Below, piece after piece: positions 37,993 through 46,969 of a stretch of DNA of 64,000 nucleotides (the stretch's first letter is position 1; each line of letters begins with the position of its first letter). The DNA lies in the NCBI RefSeq assembly GCF_001548675.1, contig NZ_CP010834.1:1275501-1339500 (forward strand), in the 5' to 3' direction. The notes below the pieces were generated by a model. It had not been told where the DNA came from. It did not search any database and saw only the letters and a program-made list of their open reading frames with translations. This DNA is from Methanobrevibacter sp. YE315. GTDB lineage: Archaea; Methanobacteriota; Methanobacteria; Methanobacteriales; Methanobacteriaceae. The translations under genes and the position numbers were made by a program.

Positions 37993-38237
37993 GACTTGAC
38001 CTCCAAAATGAGTGTACAATTTCCATTTTCATTTCCATCATACCATAATGTACAATATAAATTTTTTGACATTTAGAAATTAGGATATGCTTCAGATATT
38101 ATTTAAATTAAATAGAAATTCATTGTGTAAAATTGATTTTATTGTGAAAAATTGATTGAAAATAAAAATATTGAATTAATAATTGTTTAAATAGAAAATA
38201 GAAGATTTTAAATATTTGTACCAACAATATCAATATT

Positions 38238-38330
38238 AAACATCCATGATGTTTAGTTCATGACTTGAACTTAGTGTATAATATAAAAAGGATGGGGATT
38301 TTATCCTCATCTTAATTTAAAACTATTTTT
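38238..38330 (+). ncRNA. Candidate small structured RNA, about 90 nt
   Basis: A TATA-like TTTTAAATATTT at 38206-38217 is followed by ACCAACAA and, at transcription-start distance, by three stems: AAACATC/GATGTTT (38238-38254), AGTTCA/TGAACT (38255-38271) and GATGGGGA/TCCTCATC (38291-38311, with G-U pairs). AAAACTATTTTT then closes it. The arrangement of promoter, opening hairpin and AAAACTATTTTT end resembles the candidate RNA at 28241. No open frame is seen. Confidence 0.4.
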
Positions 38331-38358
38331 ACTAAAAAAAGAATTGAAAGGTAAAAGA

Positions 38359-38991
38359 TTACCTTATAAAGTTTGTACGTGGCTTAGGCTCTTCAGTTGG
38401 TGTTAAGCCTTTTTCGCTTCCAGCTTCAAGACATTGCAAGAAAAATGCCATATTATGACCTAATTGCCTCATAGTACCTAACCCTTCTTCATCCTGCATT
38501 ACCTCTTCAGGAGTGTTTCCGTGAACCATGTTCCAGTAAAAAGATGAAATAATAGGCATTTGGGAAATTCCCAAGTACTTGATTAGCTGATCATAAGTTG
38601 AAGTGGTTCCTCCACGTCTTGCAGAGCAGACTACAGCACCAGGCTTATGCTTAAAAGCTTCAGCACCTGAACCATGGGAGTTTGAATAAAATGCACGGTC
38701 CAAAAATGAAGTCATAGAACCGTTTGCACCTGCGTAATAAACCGGTGAGCCAAATACGAATGCATCTGCATCATACGCCTTTTCTACGAATTCGTTTACA
38801 ACATCATCAAATGTGCATTTGCCCAATTCAGAACATTTTCCACATGCAATACAACCTGTAATTGGTTTTGTTTTAATCCAGAATATTTCTGTTTCGATAT
38901 CATGGGTTTCTAAAGTTTTTGCAATTTCTGTTAAGGCTGTGTAAGTGCAGCCTTTTTTATTTGGACTTCCGTTTACTAGTATTACTTTCAT
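38359..38991 (-). CDS. Flavodoxin-fold iron-sulfur flavoprotein / NAD(P)H-FMN reductase
   Basis: A 210-residue protein. VNGSPNKKGCTYTAL is the FMN phosphate loop, CIACGKCSELGKC supplies cysteines for a cluster as in iron-sulfur flavoproteins, and FGSPVYYAGANGSMTSF follows the FMN-binding core. It would act in electron transfer or oxygen detoxification in the cytoplasm. The first base of its start overlaps the last base of apgM, so translation is coupled, though no functional link is obvious. Confidence 0.9.
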   Translation of the reverse strand: MKVILVNGSPNKKGCTYTALTEIAKTLETHDIETEIFWIKTKPITGCIACGKCSELGKCTFDDVVNEFVEKAYDADAFVFGSPVYYAGANGSMTSFLDRAFYSNSHGSGAEAFKHKPGAVVCSARRGGTTSTYDQLIKYLGISQMPIISSFYWNMVHGNTPEEVMQDEEGLGTMRQLGHNMAFFLQCLEAGSEKGLTPTEEPKPRTNFIR

Positions 38992-40202
38992 TAATAATCA
39001 CCATCAATCAATCTTTTAACCAAGAAGTGGCCTTTTTTGAATTCAAGTGAACCTTTTTTGACTCCTTCCTCATCAAATGATTCACACTCATCGCCTTGAC
39101 GAGAACAATCATAGATTACTAAAGGCACATTATCACGGGTATGTGTTCCAACGCTAATTGGAGTTGGATGGTCCGGCAATATCGCCGCTCTGAAGTCTTG
39201 ACCTTCCAAACTATCGATAATCGGACCGACAATAAATTCATCAATTCTTTCAATGGCCCTGACTTTCTCTTCAGTATTTTGAGCATGACCCGCTTCATCA
39301 GGAGCTTCAATATGAATCAATAATAAATCTGTTTCTTTTAAGGCCTCAATTCCATACTTTCCTTTAGCCTCATAGTCAGTGTCGAAGTACCCTGTAGCTC
39401 CAGGAACATCAACAATATTCATGCCCGCGAAGTTTCCAATTCCTTTAAGCAAGTCAACACCTGTGATTACTGAAGCTGTAATTCCATAGGTTTCTTCAAA
39501 GTTAGGCAATTTAGGTGTTACGCCTTGTCCCCATAGCCATACCATATTGGCAGGTATTTCCCTTTTCTGGTTGACTTCAACATCCTTAAGGTATTCTCTT
39601 GATTCAAACATGATTTGCTGGATTTCTTGAGCCAGTTCGCATTCTCCAAACAAGTTATCGACTAATTTTTCACCCACCATATCATGAGGCGGAATTGTTT
39701 GAATGCCTGACAATATTTCTGCATCTTCAACACTATCACATGAATAGATAAACAAATGCCTGTAGCTTACGCCTGTATAGAATTTGCCTTTAAAATCAGG
39801 GTATTTTTCAGTGAAATACTCATTCAAGCCTTTCATCAATTCATCAGCTTCCTCAGTTGAAATATGACCTGCATTAAAGTCATCCATTTCACCATTTTCA
39901 CTGAATATGGTATTGCATCTGAATATCACATCTTTTGGAGTTGTTGGAATACCTTCGCTACCTGCTTCCAATGGTCCTCTACCAGTATAGAAATCTGCAG
40001 GGTTGTATCCGAAAATACTCATATTTGCAACATCAGACCCGGGAGTGTACTGTTCTGGAACGTTATTTGTGAAACCGCCAAAACCTCCGCGAGCCAATTT
40101 ATCAATATTTGGAGTATTTGCTACCATTAAAGGAGTTTTGCCGTCTAATTCGTCTACAGGATAATCACTGGATCCATCTGGGATAAATATTACGTATTTC
40201 AT
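38991..40202 (-). CDS. apgM: 2,3-bisphosphoglycerate-independent phosphoglycerate mutase, archaeal type
   Basis: A 403-residue alkaline phosphatase-superfamily enzyme that interconverts 2- and 3-phosphoglycerate. It begins KYVIFIPDGSSDYPVDELDGKTPL; metal-site segments include TPGSDVANMSIFGY with the catalytic serine, HIEAPDEAGH, and LPDHPTPISVGTHTRD. Length and motifs match archaeal ApgM. It is followed by the flavoprotein gene and preceded by hom on the same strand, 29 bp away. Confidence 0.96.
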   Translation of the reverse strand: MKYVIFIPDGSSDYPVDELDGKTPLMVANTPNIDKLARGGFGGFTNNVPEQYTPGSDVANMSIFGYNPADFYTGRGPLEAGSEGIPTTPKDVIFRCNTIFSENGEMDDFNAGHISTEEADELMKGLNEYFTEKYPDFKGKFYTGVSYRHLFIYSCDSVEDAEILSGIQTIPPHDMVGEKLVDNLFGECELAQEIQQIMFESREYLKDVEVNQKREIPANMVWLWGQGVTPKLPNFEETYGITASVITGVDLLKGIGNFAGMNIVDVPGATGYFDTDYEAKGKYGIEALKETDLLLIHIEAPDEAGHAQNTEEKVRAIERIDEFIVGPIIDSLEGQDFRAAILPDHPTPISVGTHTRDNVPLVIYDCSRQGDECESFDEEGVKKGSLEFKKGHFLVKRLIDGDY

Positions 40203-40231
40203 GTTATCAAAAAAAGTAAAAAAAAAATTAA

Positions 40232-41251
40232 TTAGTTTTTATTTTTTAAAATACTAATTAAATCAGTCAACATTGCTGAAGCAGTTTCAAGAGATCCTGC
40301 TCCGAGTCCTATTACAGATACCTCATCAGCCAAATCAGTTTTGATGGTGGCCATGTTCAGAGTTCCGCTTACATCATAAGAGCTTCCCCTTTTAACTAAA
40401 CGTGGAGACACCTGCAGATTATCAGGAGAAACTTCAGCTATCAACTTGATTAGGAAATCATCTTTTTTAGCAAGTTCAATAGCTTCTGAATTAATCTTTG
40501 AGATACCCTCAACTTTAACATCACTGTATGTCGCATCAATTCCTAAAAGGGAATTGGCTAAAATAACAGTTTTACAAGCTGCATCAATACCTTCAACATC
40601 TTGTGTTGGGTCTGTTTCTGCTATTCCCAAATCCTGTGACTCTTTAAGAATAACTTCATACTCTGAACCCTCTGAGGTCATTCTTGATAAGATATAATTT
40701 GTAGTACCGTTTAGGATACCTTTGATTGATTTGATTTCACAGGATGCCAAGGTATCTCTTGTGAAATTAATGATAGGCATTGATCCGCCGACACTGGCCT
40801 CATACTTAAATTCGACGCCAGCTTCTTCAGCCGCACCGACAACCTCTTTGAATTTCAAAGCCAAATGCCCTTTATTTGAGGTCACCACATCTTTTCCTTG
40901 TTCAAATGCCTTTAATGTTAGGGAAAGTGCTGGCTGTGCATCAACGATATTAGTAGGAGTTGCTTCAATAAGACAATCGTATTCAACAGCATCTAAAACG
41001 TCCAAACCGTTTATTTCAGATCCGAATTCAGGATATGCTGATAATTTTCCTTCATTATTTTTAGTTTCGACAAGTAATTTCTCATCCAATCCATCCTGTG
41101 ATATTGCAGATGTAGATGAGTCGGCAGCAGCTACAACCTTAACCGCCACGCCAGTCTTTTCATATATTAAATCCTTTTTCATGGAAAGTGCATTGGCCAC
41201 ACCTTGACCTACTGAACCAAATCCCATGATAATGACTTTACATTCATCCAT
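40232..41251 (-). CDS. hom: Homoserine dehydrogenase
   Basis: A 339-residue NAD(P)-dependent enzyme that reduces aspartate semialdehyde to homoserine for threonine and methionine. [10 protein letters not shown] is the Rossmann loop, [11 protein letters not shown] and [12 protein letters not shown] belong to the catalytic domain, and [12 protein letters not shown] with [14 protein letters not shown] are diagnostic. The ATG at 41251 is used because GTGATT upstream is its ribosome binding site. It lacks a C-terminal ACT domain; a separate ACT protein is encoded just upstream and may supply regulation. Confidence 0.95.
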   Translation of the reverse strand: MDECKVIIMGFGSVGQGVANALSMKKDLIYEKTGVAVKVVAAADSSTSAISQDGLDEKLLVETKNNEGKLSAYPEFGSEINGLDVLDAVEYDCLIEATPTNIVDAQPALSLTLKAFEQGKDVVTSNKGHLALKFKEVVGAAEEAGVEFKYEASVGGSMPIINFTRDTLASCEIKSIKGILNGTTNYILSRMTSEGSEYEVILKESQDLGIAETDPTQDVEGIDAACKTVILANSLLGIDATYSDVKVEGISKINSEAIELAKKDDFLIKLIAEVSPDNLQVSPRLVKRGSSYDVSGTLNMATIKTDLADEVSVIGLGAGSLETASAMLTDLISILKNKN

Positions 41252-41260
41252 AATAATCAC

Positions 41261-41746
41261 TTAAACTTCATTAATCACTAATAAATCTTTTTCTTCTGCA
41301 ATTTCTGCAATTTTATCAAATACAGTTTGTTTTTTACCCACATCAACTTCAATATTAATTAAAGATGTTGATTTATCTTCACCATTCAATTTGATATCAA
41401 ATGCAACGATATTGACACCCTCAAGTTCATTAATCCTGTCCATGCTGTCCCTTAAGTCCTGGTCAATAACATGGCCAAAGAAGATAGTGGTAACCTTTTC
41501 TTTTTTAACAATACCGTCCATTTCAATGATGGTAAATCCTAACTCTTCAAACTTGTTTACAAGTTTCTTGAGATCTTCGAGTTCCCCTTCCAGTGTAAGT
41601 TGAACCGGAACTTTACCGCTGTCATTTTTATAATCCCTTTTATGGATAACAGTTACTAAATTAGCACCAAATACACTTATTGGCTCTAACACTTTAAGTA
41701 ATTGGCCTGGAGCATCTAAAAGTTCTAGAACTAAATCTATTCTCAT
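41261..41746 (-). CDS. ACT-domain regulator paired with homoserine dehydrogenase
   Basis: A 161-residue protein with two ACT-like halves: the first begins MRIDLVLELLDAPGQLLKVLEPI, the second VTTIFFGHVIDQ. Start at 41746 after AGGGGGATTTAT; a longer frame would overlap gatC. ACT domains bind amino acids, and the position between gatC and hom suggests that it senses an aspartate-family amino acid for hom. It ends 9 nt before the hom ATG. Confidence 0.85.
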   Translation of the reverse strand: MRIDLVLELLDAPGQLLKVLEPISVFGANLVTVIHKRDYKNDSGKVPVQLTLEGELEDLKKLVNKFEELGFTIIEMDGIVKKEKVTTIFFGHVIDQDLRDSMDRINELEGVNIVAFDIKLNGEDKSTSLINIEVDVGKKQTVFDKIAEIAEEKDLLVINEV

Positions 41747-41757
41747 ATAAATCCCCC

Positions 41758-41973
41758 TTAATTTGTCCAATCAGCCCTTTTAACAATGAGATTTCCTTCC
41801 TTATCAATGTTAGCATTTCTTAATATTTTTTCAGGGTTTTTCTCATGTGGCACATCATTACGTGTTAAATTTAAATTATCAGTAATATACCAGGTTTCAT
41901 CAGAATCCGGAATATCTTCTAAAATTTTTGAGAACTTTTCAATAATCTCTTCTGCATCTTTTTCGATTGACAT
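41758..41973 (-). CDS. gatC: Asp-tRNA(Asn) amidotransferase subunit GatC
   Basis: A 71-residue acidic helical protein followed by a C-terminal tail (NLTRNDVPHEKNPEKILRNA, then GNLIVKRADW) that resembles archaeal GatC, which stabilises GatA in the GatCAB complex. GatCAB converts Asp-tRNA(Asn) to Asn-tRNA(Asn). GatA and GatB are not in this window. The gatC-ACT-hom order would link asparagine-tRNA formation with aspartate-derived amino acid synthesis. The assignment rests on size, tail motif and context. Confidence 0.75.
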   Translation of the reverse strand: MSIEKDAEEIIEKFSKILEDIPDSDETWYITDNLNLTRNDVPHEKNPEKILRNANIDKEGNLIVKRADWTN

Positions 41974-42107
41974 TTAATATGAACTCCCTAATAATTAATA
42001 ATATATTTATTATGTTTTTTAACATTAATAAAGTTAAAGATATCGGGCCAGTATATGCAATTTATATTTAAATAGTAATATACAATTAATTACCTTAAGG
42101 TGATATC

Positions 42108-42527
42108 ATGAAAAAAATATATGTTTTTGGACTATTTTTAATAATAGCTATTTCAAGCATAGGCATTGCTTGTGCGGCTAGTGAAGACATTGGAGGATAT
42201 ACTTTCAATATTCCTGACGGATATAATGAAGTAAACAGTAATGAAAGTCATCAAACAGTATTCACAGTGGTTGAGAAATTTTTTAAAAATGACAAAGGAG
42301 ATACTCTAAACATTACTGTTGACACCTGTGATGCTGGAGCAAGAATTACCTCATTGGATCCGGGACCAAACTTCGATAATAAAACACTCGAAGGCCATGC
42401 TGGAATTTACACTCCAAAAAGCCCTACTACCAATTCTCCGGTATTCAAATTTGTAACAGATGACGGTAGCCAACAAATTACAATTGCAGCTTCCGATGCC
42501 TCTTGCATCAACAAATGTTTAAAATAG
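42108..42527 (+). CDS. Small secreted protein with signal peptide
   Basis: A 139-residue protein with a lysine N-terminus, a hydrophobic signal stretch (about 4-20) and a cleavage-like ACAAS. The mature part (GYTFNIPDGYNEVN, FVTDDGSQQITIAA) looks like a small sheet-rich domain seen in Methanobrevibacter secreted proteins; I cannot name a family. AAGGTGATATC precedes the ATG. A TATA element (TTTATATTTAAA) lies near 42060. It ends at a hairpin terminator. Confidence 0.75.
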   Translation: MKKIYVFGLFLIIAISSIGIACAASEDIGGYTFNIPDGYNEVNSNESHQTVFTVVEKFFKNDKGDTLNITVDTCDAGARITSLDPGPNFDNKTLEGHAGIYTPKSPTTNSPVFKFVTDDGSQQITIAASDASCINKCLK

Positions 42528-42552
42528 GTGTATCCTTTACACCTCTTTTTTT
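42526..42552 (+). terminator. Hairpin terminator after the secreted protein gene
   Basis: AGGTGTA (42526-42532) pairs with TACACCT (42538-42544) and is followed by a T7 run. The hairpin begins at the stop codon. It also separates the convergent asnB gene. Confidence 0.7.
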
Positions 42553-42555
42553 ATT

Positions 42556-44001
42556 TTATATAAACTGTGAAAGGTCTGTATCTTTTATAATCTTCTTTCT
42601 CAATATTTTATCAATGCCGGTTCCATATTGAGCAGCCTTTTTAGGCCTGTAGGCTATCTCATAATCAAGACCTTCTTCAAAAGCCAGTTTTCTCAAAATG
42701 CTTTTTCTCATATCATCATGCATTGAAACAATCTTTTTATTGTCAGGGATATTTAATACCAATTCAACAAGTTTCTTATCTAAAAACGGCAATCTCAACT
42801 CAACGCCATTAAGCATTGAGCATGCATCATCCCTTTCCAAGTTGACATGGTACATGTTTGACATGTCCACCCTCAAATCATAATTAAGCGTTCCATCTAC
42901 AAAGCTTTTCAGATAACGCTTATATCCTCCGAACAGCTCATCGGCGCCTTGTCCTGAAATGGCTACTTTAATATCATCCTCTTTAACCATTTTTGTTGCA
43001 AAATAGGTTGTAAGACCAACTCCTACCTTCATCAGATTATCGTCACCGATTGCATTAACTACCTCAGGTAAGGCTTCACGCACAAGTTCCTCTGTCACTT
43101 CACAAATTTCCAAGTCCATGTTCAAGAATTTTGAAGCATATATTGCCGCTTCCACATCCTTTGAGCCTTCGGCCCCTACCGCATACAATTTAATTTTTAA
43201 GGGAATGTTTTCTGAAATCTCTTTTAAAAGCAGAGCCAGATATGAGCTGTCAAGACCACCCGAAAATATTACACCGACCTCTCGTAATCCTTCAATTCTT
43301 TTAAGTAAACTTAATCTTAACATCTTGTCTATTTTAGATACGTCGCCTTCAAAGATTTTTTCATAAATAGGTTGCGCTGGAGCTATATCCTTCCAGTTAA
43401 ATAGGATGTGTTCTGGCTTTAAGGTTTCAATTTCATTGAGCCCGACTTCCTTTAAAGCATTTCTTGTAGATGCAAATCCTTTTAGTTCGCCATTTTGAGC
43501 GTAAAATAGCGGCTTGACTCCAAGAGGATCACGTGCTATGGCCAAGTTTTGCCCATCCCAGACAGCAAAGGCATAATCGCCATCGATTAATTTGGTTGTC
43601 ATCTGAATGGCTTTAACCAAATCCCCTTTGTTGTAAAAATCGATTAAGTAAAGCAATGCTTCCGCATCGGACAGTATTTCATTTTCAACGCCGACCTTGG
43701 AAAGCAAGTTTCTGATTGTTTTAAAGTTATAGACTTCACCGTTGAAAACCAATGTAAGATTGCCGTTTGATACCGGTTGGGGCTTTGATTGTCTGTCATC
43801 CAGATCATAGATGGAAAGTAGATTATGGCCAAAACCTACAGGATAAACATTATCATCATCGAATTCATCTAAATTGATGTCAGTGTGGATTTCATCTAAA
43901 AAAAGACCTGATGAATCCGGACCCCTATTTTTAGAGCTCTTTAACATTTGTATAATACTATCTGCTTTAACATTGCCTTGCAGGCCAACTATTGAACACA
44001 T
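42556..44001 (-). CDS. asnB: Glutamine-hydrolysing asparagine synthase
   Basis: A 481-residue enzyme. The N-terminal class II amidotransferase starts MCSIVG with the Cys2 nucleophile and has RGPDSSG and LVFNGEVYNF. The C-terminal synthetase has the PP-loop IFSGGLDSSYLA and SGQGADELFGGY. It makes asparagine from aspartate, glutamine and ATP. Length is typical of short archaeal AsnB. A leftward TATA-like sequence lies between it and the zinc-ribbon gene at 44066. Confidence 0.95.
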   Translation of the reverse strand: MCSIVGLQGNVKADSIIQMLKSSKNRGPDSSGLFLDEIHTDINLDEFDDDNVYPVGFGHNLLSIYDLDDRQSKPQPVSNGNLTLVFNGEVYNFKTIRNLLSKVGVENEILSDAEALLYLIDFYNKGDLVKAIQMTTKLIDGDYAFAVWDGQNLAIARDPLGVKPLFYAQNGELKGFASTRNALKEVGLNEIETLKPEHILFNWKDIAPAQPIYEKIFEGDVSKIDKMLRLSLLKRIEGLREVGVIFSGGLDSSYLALLLKEISENIPLKIKLYAVGAEGSKDVEAAIYASKFLNMDLEICEVTEELVREALPEVVNAIGDDNLMKVGVGLTTYFATKMVKEDDIKVAISGQGADELFGGYKRYLKSFVDGTLNYDLRVDMSNMYHVNLERDDACSMLNGVELRLPFLDKKLVELVLNIPDNKKIVSMHDDMRKSILRKLAFEEGLDYEIAYRPKKAAQYGTGIDKILRKKIIKDTDLSQFI

Positions 44002-44065
44002 ATTATAATATTATAAAACAATAATACTTAAAATTTAATTAAAAAAAAGAAAAAAAGTGAGCCGA

Positions 44066-44338
44066 TTAATCATTTGCCCATCTTTTTAGTTTAGGAAATA
44101 CTTCCTTCATCATTGCACTAGCTTCATTCTTGTCAATTTCAGGATGAACTTCAACCATCTTATCAATGCAGAAATTCATCATCTCATCCATTGTCATGTC
44201 TGAAGTGAATTCGCCATCCTTAAAACAGTACATGCAATAATCTTCATTTTTTGTACCGTCCGCATTAGTTCCAAAAAGATCTTCGGTCATCGGCATTGCA
44301 CAGGACTGGCAAAACTTTTGATTTTCGAAATCATTCAT
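44066..44338 (-). CDS. Zinc-ribbon domain protein, 90 aa
   Basis: A small protein with FCQSCAMPM at residues 10-18 and DYCMYCFKDGEF at about 33-44, giving four cysteines for one zinc site, followed by a helical C-terminus (MDEMMNFCIDKM, MMKEVFPKLKRW). It matches the putative zinc-ribbon family often seen next to acetyltransferase or transport genes. Its function is unknown. It is the last gene of the run that begins with the regulator at 47944, separated from the permease by 70 bp. Confidence 0.85.
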   Translation of the reverse strand: MNDFENQKFCQSCAMPMTEDLFGTNADGTKNEDYCMYCFKDGEFTSDMTMDEMMNFCIDKMVEVHPEIDKNEASAMMKEVFPKLKRWAND

Positions 44339-44408
44339 ATTATCACCATTACTTACTATATGATTCTATTATATTTAAATTAACTTGAAGAGCATATGAT
44401 AACTAATC

Positions 44409-45134
44409 TTAAAGTGAAACATCGGCCTTTGTAAAGTAGATATATGAAATGGCCAATCCGATTAGGAAAGTTGCCAGAATAACTCCATAAGACACTCCTA
44501 TTCCCGCACTATACTCCGCAATTTCTCCGGATGCAATCAGATACGGGCATACCCAAGGAACATATGGTGCCCAATTCTGGCCATAAACCATCAGATTTAC
44601 CAATGTAAGGCCTGCTCCCCCAACCATTGCCGGAACCATATTTGTTATAAAAAGTGAAATGAACACAAAAGGTGAGAATGTCAGATACAATAAGACATTT
44701 GCAAATAGAAGCTGCACAAAGCTATCCACAAACAGCTTTAGGCTAAATCCTTCAAGACCTGCAATAAAGCCGAATATGAGTGTTGATAAGCTTGTAACTG
44801 CTGTCAAAATCACAATCCATACTAAAAACATGAGATATTTACTTGCAAGAAACTTTTCTCTAGATACAGGGATTGTCAGCATTGTCTTTAATGTATGTTC
44901 ATTGTATTCCCTGCCGAACAGGTAGGATATGATTATTGTAAAGATAAGAACTGCAAATATTGCAGACATGTACATATTCACATTAGTAAACAGCATTTCA
45001 AAGCTATGTCCCTCGTCAAAGGAAGTTACCGCTATAAACATCAGCAACGGAGGCAAAATAGCTCCCATCAAACTTAATAGAAATATCCTTGATCTTTTGA
45101 GTTTTAAAAATTCCATTTGAATAAAAGTCAACAT
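44409..45134 (-). CDS. ABC-2 type transporter permease
   Basis: A 241-residue protein with six membrane helices and the ABC-2 start MLTFIQMEFLKLKRSRIF. The cytoplasmic loop EYNEHTLKTMLTIPVSR is typical of lantibiotic- or Nat-type permeases. It would pair with the adjacent ATPase to export a peptide or lipid-like compound or to confer immunity. GGTGATAAT precedes the ATG, 9 nt after the ATPase stop. Confidence 0.9.
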   Translation of the reverse strand: MLTFIQMEFLKLKRSRIFLLSLMGAILPPLLMFIAVTSFDEGHSFEMLFTNVNMYMSAIFAVLIFTIIISYLFGREYNEHTLKTMLTIPVSREKFLASKYLMFLVWIVILTAVTSLSTLIFGFIAGLEGFSLKLFVDSFVQLLFANVLLYLTFSPFVFISLFITNMVPAMVGGAGLTLVNLMVYGQNWAPYVPWVCPYLIASGEIAEYSAGIGVSYGVILATFLIGLAISYIYFTKADVSL

Positions 45135-45143
45135 ATTATCACC

Positions 45144-46061
45144 CTAGTTATTTGAAACGAATCTTGTAAAAAAGTCTTCCAGATTTTCTTCACACAGATT
45201 TACCTTTTTTACATCGATTCCCGCTTTGACAAACAATTCATTAAACTTATCCCTTAAATCCAAGTTAGAATATAAGCAGATAACTCCTTGATTGATTGTG
45301 AAATCAATATTTTCCTTAAGTCCCAGTTCAATTAGAATCTTGATTGCCAAATCAATATCTGACACTTCAAATTCTACAAACTTATTCAATTTATTGAAAA
45401 GCTCTTCTTTTGAAATTTCATCAATCAAAACACCCCCATCCATAAATCCTATGACGTCTGCAATATTTTCTATTTCACTCAGTATATGTGATGAAATCAG
45501 AATTGTTATTCCAAATTCATGAGACAGTCTTTTAAGCAATGTTCTGATTTCCTTAATTCCAAAAGGATCAAGACCGTTGATCGGTTCATCCATAATCAAC
45601 AGTTCAGGATTATGCATAATGGCTGCAGCTATTCCCAAACGCTGCTTCATGCCCAATGAAAAATCCTTATATTTCTTTGAATTCACATTGCCCAAACTAA
45701 CCATTTCAAGGACTGAATTAATATTGATTGGATTATACTCACCCCTTAATTTGGCAATGATTTTTAGATTTTCATAGGCAGTTAAGTTTTCATAAAATCC
45801 CGGAGTTTCAATAATGGAACCTATTCTGGAATAGATTTCATTTGAATCCCTTCCAGGGTCTTTTCCGAAAAGGAATATTTCACCACTGCTTGGATGCGTG
45901 AGATTTAAAAGCATGCACATGGTTGTGGTTTTTCCAGCCCCGTTTTTGCCCAAAAGTCCATAGATCTTTCCTTTTTCAACATGCATATTGATTGAATCTA
46001 CAACCTTATTATTGGAATATATTTTTGACAAATTATTTGTTTCGATAACATAGTCTGCCAT
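45144..46061 (-). CDS. ABC transporter ATP-binding protein (BcrA type)
   Basis: A 305-residue ATPase. GLLGKNGAGKTTT is Walker A, FSLGMKQRLGIAAAI the signature, LLIMDEPINGLD Walker B and LISSHI the H-loop. A C-terminal extension of about 80 residues resembles that of bacitracin-type exporters. The ATG at 46061 is taken because an upstream TTG-like extension overlaps its AAGGGAG site. It energises the adjacent permease. Confidence 0.92.
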   Translation of the reverse strand: MADYVIETNNLSKIYSNNKVVDSINMHVEKGKIYGLLGKNGAGKTTTMCMLLNLTHPSSGEIFLFGKDPGRDSNEIYSRIGSIIETPGFYENLTAYENLKIIAKLRGEYNPININSVLEMVSLGNVNSKKYKDFSLGMKQRLGIAAAIMHNPELLIMDEPINGLDPFGIKEIRTLLKRLSHEFGITILISSHILSEIENIADVIGFMDGGVLIDEISKEELFNKLNKFVEFEVSDIDLAIKILIELGLKENIDFTINQGVICLYSNLDLRDKFNELFVKAGIDVKKVNLCEENLEDFFTRFVSNN

Positions 46062-46126
46062 ACCCAAAAACTCCCTTAAAATCACTTAAAAAAAAATAAA
46101 ATTGAATGTTTAAAAAAACATTCTAA

Positions 46127-46960
46127 CTATTTAATCGCTTCTCTGTAGATTGATCCGCAAACCCTATTGTAGAACACTTCACAATAGGAAGTGACGAACA
46201 ATCCTTCAATTACTGTTACAAAGGCTGATACTGCCAATGCCTGATTGTTGACAGTTGCTGCAAACATCACACCCAGCATGCTTAATATGAAACCTGCCGC
46301 GGCCATGATAATCATGTATACAATCAATGTAAATATGATTATTCCAACATATTTGCCCCATCCGAGATTAGAGATATTGTCGATTATTTCCCTAAAGTCA
46401 AATGCCTTTTTAATGCTGTCATGTGCAATCATATTGTTCAGTGCCATGATCATGAAGAAAAACACAACCACAAACAATATCATTGAAATCAATGTTAACA
46501 ATAGAAATATTGATGAATCGCCTGTTGCTAATCCTATTCCAATTACTATTATTGGAATAATGCTATATACCAAAGTCACAATGAAATATTTTATTCCATT
46601 GATGAAGACGTTCAATATGTCCATCATTCCCGGAAGTTCCTTTTTGTCCTCTATTGAGAATTTGACAATATTATACTTATATCCCATTATGAATAATGAA
46701 ATAATGAAGCTGACGACTGTCAGACCTATTACAAATTTGATATCAGTAATAGGCAACTGTGAAACATTTAGAGATGATACGGAACCTGGAACATTCTCTG
46801 TCAGATGTACCAGTGTTCTGTAAATATCGAAGGAATTATAACTAATTGATAATGATATCAGATTGAGAATTGCGAATATAACGCCAAAACCTAAAACCTT
46901 TTTTACATCATTAAAAGGATATTTTAATCCTTCCACCACATTGTCAGTTATGCTTGCCAT
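46127..46960 (-). CDS. DUF4013 family membrane protein (second of pair)
   Basis: A 277-residue polytopic protein with five or six helices; VVEGLKYPFNDVKKVLGFG at the N-terminus and GWGKYVGIIIF in the middle are typical of DUF4013. AAGGTGATTTG precedes the ATG. It is 9 nt after its paralogue at 46970, with which it shares topology but low identity, so the duplication is old. Possibly a membrane partner of the ABC exporter. Confidence 0.85.
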   Translation of the reverse strand: MASITDNVVEGLKYPFNDVKKVLGFGVIFAILNLISLSISYNSFDIYRTLVHLTENVPGSVSSLNVSQLPITDIKFVIGLTVVSFIISLFIMGYKYNIVKFSIEDKKELPGMMDILNVFINGIKYFIVTLVYSIIPIIVIGIGLATGDSSIFLLLTLISMILFVVVFFFMIMALNNMIAHDSIKKAFDFREIIDNISNLGWGKYVGIIIFTLIVYMIIMAAAGFILSMLGVMFAATVNNQALAVSAFVTVIEGLFVTSYCEVFYNRVCGSIYREAIK

Positions 46961-46969
46961 CAAATCACC

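Larger units (their letters stand above)
37751..38358. other. 600-bp gap holding small elements
   Basis: Between the MATE and flavodoxin-like genes the sequence holds, from left to right, the inverted-repeat element, the small peptide gene and its promoter, an AT-rich stretch (about 38070-38205) without visible signal, and the candidate RNA at 38238. No gene remnant of a known family is recognised. Confidence 0.5.
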
